Source: JAGNHS01 sp964609695
GTDB lineage: Bacteria > Bdellovibrionota > UBA2428
Direction of reading: 5' to 3'
Assembly: GCA_964609695.1 (NCBI GenBank)
Contig: CAZSSP010000001.1
Coordinates: forward strand, 62,001-126,000
DNA length: 64,000 bases
In this document: positions 8,864-16,414 of the stretch, one piece after another
How the letters are laid out: every line of letters begins with the position of its first letter
Position numbering within the stretch: position 1 is the first letter of the stretch
Position numbers and translations under genes: made by a program
Notes under the pieces: generated by a model
What the model was told of the DNA's origin: nothing
What the model saw: the letters and a program-made list of their open reading frames with translations, nothing else
Databases searched by the model: none

Positions 8864-10583
8864 AAAGATGCTCTGAGAAAAACACTTGCTGAAGCTTGGC
8901 CTGTTCAATGAAAAGTTCCAAACCTGACTTGTATTTTGCATTCGACTGAAGGGCATAGTCTCTAGCTAGGGACGATTCTTGATAACTTAAATCATAAACA
9001 ATCTCAGGATTAATACCTACAGGATAAACTTTACAATTTGGACCAGCACACCAAATTATGTTTTTGATTTTCGTCTTATCGATTTCTGTGAAATTTTCGA
9101 TGCTTCTAATGGAGACAATTTGAACTCCTTTTAAAAACCCTGAAATAACTTGAGACACGGCCCCCGCTCCCCAACATAGAGTTTCTTCAGCTTTAAATTT
9201 AGAAATTAATTTTTTGAGAGCTACTAAGTCCGTATTCACGTGAATAGATTCCTTAGAACTTTTCCATATAAAGGTATTCATAGGACTGGAACTAAAAGCT
9301 TGTTTTAATGGGCTGGTTACAGAAGCCGCCCTCAGCCCTAAGCTATACAAAAATTCAACGTTTTCATTTGTGGCCTCATCTCGACTCAATGGAATAGCAA
9401 AATAAGGCATTCTTCTTTTATTAAAAAAATTATAATGAAAACTGGGTGAATAACTATGCCCTACGGGATCGCCTAAAATTGCAGCAAATTCGTTAAAATG
9501 ATTTGGCAACATTAACACTTGAGCTAATGTGGGTTGATCCAAAGATGTTCCTTGTGATTCTCTTAAAAAAGAAAGCTTATAGCGTTTAAAATTTAAAAGA
9601 CGATACCAATTCCATCTAGAATTTTTCGAATCAGTTCTTCTTGGATAGAACTCAATATATGGATACTCTTTTAATGATTTATGAATCTCTCTTAATTCAC
9701 TCATATTATCGACTATGGGCGACCATTTAAAAAAATGAGTGTTATTAGAAAATTCTTTAATAAAATCTAAGGACTCTTTAAGTGAATTTTTCTTTTGGTG
9801 CCATGAATAGAATTCATTATTCTTAAGTTGTCTTTTTATTCCAAGTTCAACATCTATATCAATAAGCTTTGCCAGACTTGAATCCACGTTCCAAGCCCCA
9901 CTAGGCCTTAAACTGATAAGTCTTTTTTCTTTAGGAATAACACTCAAAGCTTTTTCAAGTTGTGTTTCAGTTAATAGATCATTCCTTAATTCGAAAAATT
10001 CAAGACCACGAGATATCCACGATTGAGCCCATTGTTTAAAATTTTCCCTTAATAAATGCTCAGACTTTATACTTAAAGTTCCACCAAGATTATTAATTTT
10101 GTTTTGAAAGAAAATCTTTTCAAATTCGCAAAGCTCAAAAGAACCCTCAGGTAAAGTCCACACCTCATCCGCCAACTTTAAATATCTAGACTCTCTCTCT
10201 GCAAAGCGTTCTAAATACTCATCAATAGGCGAAAGATTTCTATTCAATCTAGGTCTATCAAAAAAAATTCTTCCCTCAGAATCACTTTCCCTACGAATCC
10301 AGATAATTTTTCCGGCTGGTATTTTGCTCTCAAATCCAGCACCCAAAGCAACAATAAGTGGAGCATTGTGCTGCTGTGTTATTTCTTCTAAAATTTTTTC
10401 TTCAATGGCTCTGAAATTTTTCTCGCCTTGAGAAAATATTTCAGAAATGCTTTTAGAATAACGTCGCTCAATCTCAGCATCTAAATCTAAACATTTTCTT
10501 TCTGGAAAATACTGCGCCAATCTTTTAAGCAAAGAGCTTTTGCCTGTTCCTCGATGACCCACAAGAAAAATATTGTCGTTCAC
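8850..10583 (-). CDS. aroKDE: Trifunctional shikimate kinase / type I 3-dehydroquinate dehydratase / shikimate dehydrogenase
   Basis: 577-aa fusion of three shikimate enzymes. Residues about 1-150: shikimate kinase, P-loop GHRGTGKSS near 9-17, LDLDAEIE, and an R-x-R-L lid-like region. About 165-355: type I DHQ dehydratase, with ELRND, SLRPSG, the catalytic His of SWH at about 262 and Schiff-base Lys of FFKWSP at about 286, then an LRESQGTSLDQPT segment. About 367-577: shikimate dehydrogenase with GDPVGHSYSPSFH, catalytic Lys in TSPLK at about 427, NTD, and WGAGAVS cofactor loop. The frame continues 12 codons upstream to an ATG at 10619, but GTG at 10583 overlaps the aroA stop as GTGA and has AAAGGA about 7 nt before it, so it is preferred. 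Confidence 0.93.
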   Translation of the reverse strand: MNDNIFLVGHRGTGKSSLLKRLAQYFPERKCLDLDAEIERRYSKSISEIFSQGEKNFRAIEEKILEEITQQHNAPLIVALGAGFESKIPAGKIIWIRRESDSEGRIFFDRPRLNRNLSPIDEYLERFAERESRYLKLADEVWTLPEGSFELCEFEKIFFQNKINNLGGTLSIKSEHLLRENFKQWAQSWISRGLEFFELRNDLLTETQLEKALSVIPKEKRLISLRPSGAWNVDSSLAKLIDIDVELGIKRQLKNNEFYSWHQKKNSLKESLDFIKEFSNNTHFFKWSPIVDNMSELREIHKSLKEYPYIEFYPRRTDSKNSRWNWYRLLNFKRYKLSFLRESQGTSLDQPTLAQVLMLPNHFNEFAAILGDPVGHSYSPSFHYNFFNKRRMPYFAIPLSRDEATNENVEFLYSLGLRAASVTSPLKQAFSSSPMNTFIWKSSKESIHVNTDLVALKKLISKFKAEETLCWGAGAVSQVISGFLKGVQIVSIRSIENFTEIDKTKIKNIIWCAGPNCKVYPVGINPEIVYDLSYQESSLARDYALQSNAKYKSGLELFIEQAKLQQVFFSEHLFNLE

Positions 10584-11788
10584 AATAGGTATTCCTTTGG
10601 AACTTGTGCCCGATCCCAAAAGTCCGGAAAGCTTTTAGTCACGCACGAAGAATTTGCAATTGGACATTTGTATCCCAAATGCCAGAGGACTGCTGCAGCC
10701 ATGGCTAAGCGATGATCATTTTCACAATCAAATGATTTATTCAGCCTAAGTTCAACATTAAGTTTTTTAGGGAAAATTTCCAATCCACCCTCAACGAGAT
10801 TTAGCTTCACTCCAAAAGAAGAAATCAACTCATACATTTTGGCAATACGATCAGATTCCTTCCACTTTAAATGCTGAGCTCCCCATAAGCGCGAAGGGCC
10901 CTCAGCCCCTACACAAAGCGCCGCCAAGACAGGAAATAAATCGGGTGAGTCTGAAAGATTAAAATCAATTGAATGAAGCCGATCAGATTCTACAGTGAGT
11001 TTGTTGTCGCTAAACTCAAGCTTAACGCCCATAAGCTTAAGAACATCAACAAACCTACGATCGGCCTGAAAGCTATGCAAAGGAAAGTTTTCAATAAGCG
11101 TTTTACCGCTAGCCGCAGCCAACGCAGCCATGGCAAAAGCACAACTTAAGTCGCTTTCAATAAATATTTTAGATTCAGTATTGGGTTGCTGATGAGAGGG
11201 AATCTTAATGAAATTATTTGATTCCTCATAACGCCATCCCACCTGCTCAAGCATCTTTGCCGTTAAAAGAGCATAATCCGTTGATACTTGAAGATCGGAT
11301 TTCTTTAATTCTAAATCAAAATCTAAGCCCCAAGAGCTCAACAACAGTCCACTATAAAACTGACTCGAGTTTTTTAAATCAATCTCAACGGGATTTGATG
11401 GCTGACGCCATCCTTGGCTTTCAATTAAGATATGGTCTCTTAATATTTCAGCTTGAAAACCTAAGATTTTAGCCAATCTCAAAAGCTCCGAGTGATTTCT
11501 CGCTAATAAGCTAGGACTTCCCATGAGTTGAAATCTTCCTCGAGTTCGGGAACTTCTAAAGAATAGAAAACGCAATAAGGCAGCTGAATGCCCACACTGA
11601 AAAACTGTTTTTCCAGACTTGAAAGCCTCAAGAGCCGCGGCCGTCAATTGAACATCATCAGCAAAACTCTCTCCATGGATCTCTAAGGGAACTTTCGAAA
11701 ATGAAGATATAAATAAAGCCCTAATATATTCAGACTTTGATAAAGGTAAATTTTTTGAATCAAAAACTAAATTAGATTTCATGAGCAT
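10580..11788 (-). CDS. aroA: 3-phosphoshikimate 1-carboxyvinyltransferase (EPSP synthase), short divergent form
   Basis: Transfers the enolpyruvyl group of PEP to shikimate-3-phosphate. 402 aa, shorter than the usual ~430. Conserved elements seen: LPLSKSEYIRA with the active-site Lys (about 18), SSQFYSGLLL, DSPDLFPVLAAL with catalytic Asp, KWKESDRI, NDHRLAMAAA and VTKSFPDFW. The PEP-loop motif that is GNAGTAMR in E. coli reads GHSAALLR here (about 66-73), putting Ala at the Gly96 and Thr97 positions while keeping the Arg. About 20 residues are missing between the first Lys and this loop. Starts overlap the aroB stop (ATG at 11788 or 11782); the stop overlaps the GTG of the next gene. Confidence 0.93.
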   Translation of the reverse strand: MLMKSNLVFDSKNLPLSKSEYIRALFISSFSKVPLEIHGESFADDVQLTAAALEAFKSGKTVFQCGHSAALLRFLFFRSSRTRGRFQLMGSPSLLARNHSELLRLAKILGFQAEILRDHILIESQGWRQPSNPVEIDLKNSSQFYSGLLLSSWGLDFDLELKKSDLQVSTDYALLTAKMLEQVGWRYEESNNFIKIPSHQQPNTESKIFIESDLSCAFAMAALAAASGKTLIENFPLHSFQADRRFVDVLKLMGVKLEFSDNKLTVESDRLHSIDFNLSDSPDLFPVLAALCVGAEGPSRLWGAQHLKWKESDRIAKMYELISSFGVKLNLVEGGLEIFPKKLNVELRLNKSFDCENDHRLAMAAAVLWHLGYKCPIANSSCVTKSFPDFWDRAQVPKEYLL

Positions 11789-12824
11789 ATAAAGGCTGAA
11801 TGAGTTCTTCGATTGAAACTTTTATAATTTCAACTTTAGCAATATCGGAGATAACCACAAAATCTAATGCACTTGAAGAAATCTTTTTTTTATCTCTCAA
11901 GAGTGCTTCTTTGAGATCATTTGAGGACAAACGTTTCCAAGGATTTTTATTGGGTAAATATTTAAGCACATGCTCATGGAGACTTTGGTAAAGTGATTTA
12001 TATTGCGTTCTTTTTAATTTATTTTTAAGCAAGCTTACATGAAGAGAAAACACCAAGCCCCATGCCACGGCCTCACCATGAGGTAAATTCAAAGATAACT
12101 CCATGGCATGCCCAAGAGTGTGTCCCAAATTTAACTTTTTACGAAGTCCTTTTTTTTCAAAGGGATCGCGACTTACTATTCTATATTTTCCAGCAATGAA
12201 AAACTTTAAATATTTCCAAAGGAGCTCGTTAACAGGCAATTCCAATTCCTTTTTTGAAAAAAGAAATTTTTTAGCCCAGGCCGAGCCATCTATGACAGAA
12301 ATCTTCCACGCCTCCGACATAGCCTGTCTAGCTAAGACCTCACTTTGGCCCATTAGTATTTCTTTAACTAAATAAACTTTTTGAGCAGGATAAAAGCTAC
12401 CCAACTGATTCTTAAAAGCACCCACATTGAGTGCAGTTTTTCCTCCATGAGAGGAATCGATAGCCGCAAGCCAAGTCGTGGGCACATGAAACAGAGGAAC
12501 CCCACGAAACAAAACAGAAGCTAGAAATCCAGAAAAATCGCCAATCGACCCACCCCCAAGGGAGTAAATACTGATTTGGCTTAAAGCGACTTCATTTATT
12601 TTTTCGAGCAAGTCTTGGCACACACTTTCTAGACTTTTCAATGTTTTAAGATTCTCTCCAGACTCAAGACCTATAGCCACTGGAAAGCTTTTAACAAAAT
12701 CTGCTACTGACTTATTAGAAAGTAAAATTTTATCGTAAATTAGAACAGCCGACTTTTGCGGCCGAATTTCACTTAGTTTTTTTTTATAACTACACGGCGA
12801 GATGAATTTTTTTAACATCATCAT
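11772..12824 (-). CDS. aroB: 3-dehydroquinate synthase
   Basis: Second shikimate step: DAHP to 3-dehydroquinate, NAD- and metal-dependent. 350 aa. Seen: GGGSIGDFSGFLAS NAD-binding block near residue 92, FHVPTTWLAAIDSS followed by HGGKTALN, and the metal-binding NLGHTLGHAMEL, then HGEAVAWG. Three consecutive ATG codons (12824, 12821, 12818) lie inside the end of yebC, giving an overlap of about 30 nt. The 3' end overlaps aroA by 11-17 nt. First shikimate gene of the tightly packed yebC-aroB-aroA-aroKDE unit. Confidence 0.95.
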   Translation of the reverse strand: MMMLKKFISPCSYKKKLSEIRPQKSAVLIYDKILLSNKSVADFVKSFPVAIGLESGENLKTLKSLESVCQDLLEKINEVALSQISIYSLGGGSIGDFSGFLASVLFRGVPLFHVPTTWLAAIDSSHGGKTALNVGAFKNQLGSFYPAQKVYLVKEILMGQSEVLARQAMSEAWKISVIDGSAWAKKFLFSKKELELPVNELLWKYLKFFIAGKYRIVSRDPFEKKGLRKKLNLGHTLGHAMELSLNLPHGEAVAWGLVFSLHVSLLKNKLKRTQYKSLYQSLHEHVLKYLPNKNPWKRLSSNDLKEALLRDKKKISSSALDFVVISDIAKVEIIKVSIEELIQPLYAHEI

Positions 12825-13491
12825 GATCTTCTAATTTTTCGACCAATACTTGAAGATCCTCTTCTTGTGCAGGCTCTAAGGGCATGGGTGTTTTTGCTTT
12901 AAATGAAATTTCAGCCTTAAGAACATTCCAACCCATGGACTCGAGTTTTGATTGAACATCTAATAGATCTGCAACGTCGGTGAGAAATCTCCATTGATTC
13001 TCCTCAAGATCTTCAACTTCAGCCGCACCGGCCTCGATTGCAGCATCTACTGGGTCGCCCTGAAACTTATCTTTTTGAGCAATAATGGACCCAATTTTAT
13101 CGAACATCCAAGCCACACTTCCTTGCTCGCCCAAATTGCCTTTTCCGCGAACAAATATGGCTCGGAGATCTTGTACCGTTCTGTTTTTATTATCTGTGAG
13201 AGTTTCCACCAACATAGCAACGCCATGAGGGCCGTAGCCTTCGTATACAATTTCTTCGAAGTTGTCTTCCTGGCCTTCTCCAGTAGCCCGCTTCATGGCC
13301 CGATCAATAGTATCTTTAGGCATTGAATTTTTACGAGCATCTTGAAGCACAAGCTTCAGCTTAGCGTTTCCTTCAGGATTAGAGCCGCCAAACTTAACAG
13401 CAACAACTATTTCTTTTGCAATTTTAGTAAAAAGTTTGCCCTTTTTAGCAGCAGCAACTTCTCTTATTCCGTGAACCCAACCGCGTCCCAT
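12790..13491 (-). CDS. yebC: YebC/PmpR-family protein
   Basis: 233 aa from the chosen start. The body is a textbook YebC: VKFGGSNPEGNAKL, NSMPKDTIDRAMKRATG, YEGYGPHGVAMLVE, LTDNKNRT, GNLGEQGSVAWMF. The N-terminus MGRGWVHGIREVAAAKKGK differs from the common MAGHSKWANI form. The frame runs 12 codons further upstream, but the ATG at 13491 is preceded by AGAGAGG and matches the family. Annotated historically as a transcriptional regulator; newer work on the family points to a translation role at proline-rich stalls. It leads the aro operon and overlaps aroB by about 30 nt. Confidence 0.93.
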   Translation of the reverse strand: MGRGWVHGIREVAAAKKGKLFTKIAKEIVVAVKFGGSNPEGNAKLKLVLQDARKNSMPKDTIDRAMKRATGEGQEDNFEEIVYEGYGPHGVAMLVETLTDNKNRTVQDLRAIFVRGKGNLGEQGSVAWMFDKIGSIIAQKDKFQGDPVDAAIEAGAAEVEDLEENQWRFLTDVADLLDVQSKLESMGWNVLKAEISFKAKTPMPLEPAQEEDLQVLVEKLEDHDDVKKIHLAV

Positions 13492-13558
13492 GCCTCTCTT
13501 ATAAGGGGGCTCTACATCTTTTTGCAACAGGGACTTTTCGTCTATTCCAAGCTAATAA

Positions 13559-14482
13559 CTAGGCCTGCTGAGCCACTTCACTCTTTCTCATATCCAAGAC
13601 CTTTATGTCCCATACTAAGCCCATAAAAGATAAAAACTGAAGGAATCTATAGTGAACATCAATTTCCCACCAACGAGCCTTCACTGAAAAGAAATCAGCT
13701 TGTGCGTGATGATTATTGTGCCAAGATATGGCGCCCCCCAAATGCACGGCCGCCATTATAAAGCTATTGGTAGAATGATCTTGAGTCTCAAAATTTCTAT
13801 ATCCAATCGTATGATTTATGAGATCAACTGTATCAGCCATCCAAATGACCAACATGCTTTTTACAAAAACCCCATAAAGAACAAAAGAAAAGCCTGCCAA
13901 GAGCTGAGCCCTTATTCCGGATTTAAACTCAATAATACAGCCTATAGTGAAGCATAAAAGTCCCCAAAAAGCTTGAAGCCCATGAACATGTCGATCCATA
14001 AACCTGAGCACTTTGTCGTGTCGAATTCGCTCGGGCACAAAGACTAAATACTGGGCTTCATTTAAAAAAGGAGGCGACATTCTCCAAAACCAACCCATAA
14101 ATGAAAAAAACAATCCATGGATAGGACTATGAGGGTCACGCTCTCTATCTGAATATTCGTGATGAACCACATGCATGGCCACATATTTTAAAGGACCCGA
14201 AAAGGGCCCCCTCCAAGTTAGTGTCCCCAACAAAGAACCCAAATACATAATCCATTTCTTAGAGCGAAAACTATCATGAGTGAGCATCATGTGATGAAAA
14301 ATTCCCATCGAATACGCAGAAACAAAAGTAAAAGTCCAAGCCAACAAAAAAGCATCCCATCGAAAAAAGAATGGGGCCACAACTATGGCTAAGACATGAA
14401 GCCCTAGCATCCATAAAAAGTTTTGTATTACAAAAACGCGTTTCCAGTCGTATTGATCAGCCAGTGCCTTGATTGAAGCCAT
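13559..14482 (-). CDS. Membrane fatty-acid (acyl-CoA type) desaturase
   Basis: 307-aa integral membrane di-iron desaturase of the delta-9 acyl-CoA type. Three histidine boxes are visible: HHMMLTH (residues about 63-69), HVVHH (about 104-108) and HNNHH near 255, separated by hydrophobic segments. It would introduce a double bond into acyl chains and adjust membrane fluidity. Divergent from a TetR-type regulator; the shared intergenic region has a perfect palindrome likely to be its operator. First His box has His-Met-Met in place of the common His-Arg-Leu. Substrate form (CoA, ACP or lipid) cannot be told from sequence. Confidence 0.93.
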   Translation of the reverse strand: MASIKALADQYDWKRVFVIQNFLWMLGLHVLAIVVAPFFFRWDAFLLAWTFTFVSAYSMGIFHHMMLTHDSFRSKKWIMYLGSLLGTLTWRGPFSGPLKYVAMHVVHHEYSDRERDPHSPIHGLFFSFMGWFWRMSPPFLNEAQYLVFVPERIRHDKVLRFMDRHVHGLQAFWGLLCFTIGCIIEFKSGIRAQLLAGFSFVLYGVFVKSMLVIWMADTVDLINHTIGYRNFETQDHSTNSFIMAAVHLGGAISWHNNHHAQADFFSVKARWWEIDVHYRFLQFLSFMGLVWDIKVLDMRKSEVAQQA

Positions 14483-14533
14483 GATCCACCTCGATGAAAA
14501 GCTTTAACACCCAGGACCCAGGGCTGCAAATAA

Positions 14534-14557
14534 AAAGTTGATAATTTTATCAACTTT
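14534..14557. promoter_or_regulatory. Perfect palindrome, probable TetR operator
   Basis: Inverted repeat AAAGTTGATAA / TTATCAACTTT, 11-bp perfect arms separated by TT, in the 136-nt region between the divergent desaturase (start 14482) and TetR-type gene (start 14619). Size and symmetry suit a TetR dimer. Function is inferred from position; no promoter elements were assigned with confidence. Confidence 0.65.
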
Positions 14558-14618
14558 CAAAATCACAATTTAACATGAAAAGGACCCCGTCATCTGCTAA
14601 GATAACTAAGCAGAACCT

Positions 14619-15191
14619 ATGAATAAAACAAAAAAAAAGCTGCTTCAGACTTACATCGAGGAAGTCTTTAACAAAGGAATTCAAGAAGTTACTTTGCTGA
14701 GTCTGTCCAAAAGTTCAAAAATTCCCTTTGGAACCGTCCACTATCATTTAGGAAGCCTGGATCTTCTTTTAGCTGCCGTTGAATTGGCCGACGAATGCGG
14801 AAGAGACTTTGTAAACAATGCTTTAGCTAAAACTAAAAAGGGATCCCGCCTCGATCAATACATCAGCGTGAACTTTGACTGGCTTAGAATAGAACCCGAA
14901 AACGCGTCTCTTTGGATTTATTTTTTATTTGAATCTGCCAGAAAAAAATCTCACGCAAAATTAAATCAAGACTATAGTCATAAAACTATAATAAGAATTC
15001 TCGATTTTCTAAAAGTAGATTTTCCTAAAAAATCCCCAAAAGAACTTAAAAGACTCGCAGAAAAACTCTACCAAAATCTCTTTGGAAGCATGGTTTATGC
15101 CCTCAGCCACGATAGCGAACATAAAAAAGTGCTTAAAAACTGCTTAGATACAAAAAATTCCATTTTACTCGCGCATTTTGCTAAAATGTGA
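14619..15191 (+). CDS. TetR-type transcriptional regulator
   Basis: 190 aa. The N-terminal ~55 residues fit a TetR helix-turn-helix (helices around LLQTYIEEVFNKG, LSLSKSSKIPFGTVHYHLGS, then LLLAAVELAD). The remaining helical part would bind a ligand and dimerise. Divergent from the desaturase gene with a perfect palindrome between them, so it probably represses that gene and itself in response to an acyl ligand, as FabR/DesT-type regulators do; the ligand is inferred, not visible. An exported protein follows 22 nt downstream. Confidence 0.85.
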   Translation: MNKTKKKLLQTYIEEVFNKGIQEVTLLSLSKSSKIPFGTVHYHLGSLDLLLAAVELADECGRDFVNNALAKTKKGSRLDQYISVNFDWLRIEPENASLWIYFLFESARKKSHAKLNQDYSHKTIIRILDFLKVDFPKKSPKELKRLAEKLYQNLFGSMVYALSHDSEHKKVLKNCLDTKNSILLAHFAKM

Positions 15192-15213
15192 AGTTGGCGG
15201 TGCTCTTTAAATC

Positions 15214-16395
15214 ATGAAAAGGATTATTGGATATTTTTTTATAGTGAAGTCTTCCATAATCCTATCTAGCCCCTGTGATTTTTCTTTATTTTCTAAAAAC
15301 ACCCATCATCAAATAGATCGTTATGATGTTTTTTTTAAAAACACTTCATCAGGAGCTGAACAAAGAGCACAGTGGCAAAAGAATATTCGCGCCCAATGGT
15401 TTCCGTGGATTCGTCGGCATATTGCAGTTTTAGATCAGGTTATAATTATTGATGGAAACTCTAAGTCTTTTCATTTCCCTTCGAGCGTAAATTATCCTGC
15501 CGATGGAATTTACAGCGAAAGAAAAACAACTTTTACTTCTCCATTTAGCCACCCTCATTTAGTCACTAAAAACTTGAGCCTCAATCACAACACTACTAAC
15601 GGAACAGATCACTTTGTACTTATTGGACCCGAGGGTGAACATCTTAAAGCTGAAAACATACAAGAAATCCAAAAGGCCGATCTTGAACTAGTCGATTACA
15701 GAAAAGATGATTTGCTCGTTTTAAATGGGCCTGATTTAGCCGCTTACATAAGATTTTACGATGGTAGTCCTCTGATGAGAATTCGGAGTGGCAACGACAC
15801 TTTTCACGCCCTATTCTTTGATGCAAAAGGGGAAATGCCCTGGGAAAAAATATTCACTTACAGAGGATTGAGCAACGAAGGCATCCAAGAAGCTAAGCTT
15901 GAACAACCCTTTGATCGACATATTGAGATTGGTAGACTTTTCACCACTAAAGACTTTGGACAAAAACCTCAAGAGTTTCTAAGCCACACCTGGCAGCATA
16001 AAATTCTAGATAGAACTTTTGCCGAAGAAAACGACATTCAAGAATTTAGCTACGGGCCCTCTAAGAAAAAACCCAAAATATTTTTCTATGCGAATACAGA
16101 CATTTCCATGGCCAAATATCTAACCCGTGATTTTGGATTTAAAGTCTATAAAGCGGCTCGTAAAAAGAAAATTCCCCTGGCTGCCTCTGAAAGTTCCTGG
16201 GAATTTTTTGAAATTAAAGGCCCTAAAGATTGGGACCCTAACGGGGATTACGTATTAAGAGCCTCGGCTCCAGATTTATTAAAACAACTTGAGGACAAAC
16301 TCGGCAAACATGTGAAACTTAGCCTAAAAGACCAGCATGAATTAGAAGAACAAATAAAGTTTATTAAAATCTTCTTAGAAAACAACTCCTATTAA
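15214..16395 (+). CDS. Exported protein of unknown function
   Basis: 393 aa with an N-terminal hydrophobic signal segment (residues about 4-18). No family recognised with confidence. The mature part has many aromatic and charged residues and a segment around residues 240-255 (R-H-I-E-I-G-R-L-F) that superficially recalls acetyltransferase core strands, which is too weak to name. It begins 22 nt after the TetR gene, so it is probably cotranscribed with it and might belong to the same lipid response. Convergent with fadD, 19 nt between the ends. Confidence 0.72.
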   Translation: MKRIIGYFFIVKSSIILSSPCDFSLFSKNTHHQIDRYDVFFKNTSSGAEQRAQWQKNIRAQWFPWIRRHIAVLDQVIIIDGNSKSFHFPSSVNYPADGIYSERKTTFTSPFSHPHLVTKNLSLNHNTTNGTDHFVLIGPEGEHLKAENIQEIQKADLELVDYRKDDLLVLNGPDLAAYIRFYDGSPLMRIRSGNDTFHALFFDAKGEMPWEKIFTYRGLSNEGIQEAKLEQPFDRHIEIGRLFTTKDFGQKPQEFLSHTWQHKILDRTFAEENDIQEFSYGPSKKKPKIFFYANTDISMAKYLTRDFGFKVYKAARKKKIPLAASESSWEFFEIKGPKDWDPNGDYVLRASAPDLLKQLEDKLGKHVKLSLKDQHELEEQIKFIKIFLENNSY

Positions 16396-16414
16396 TCTTC
16401 GTTCTGAATTTCAA

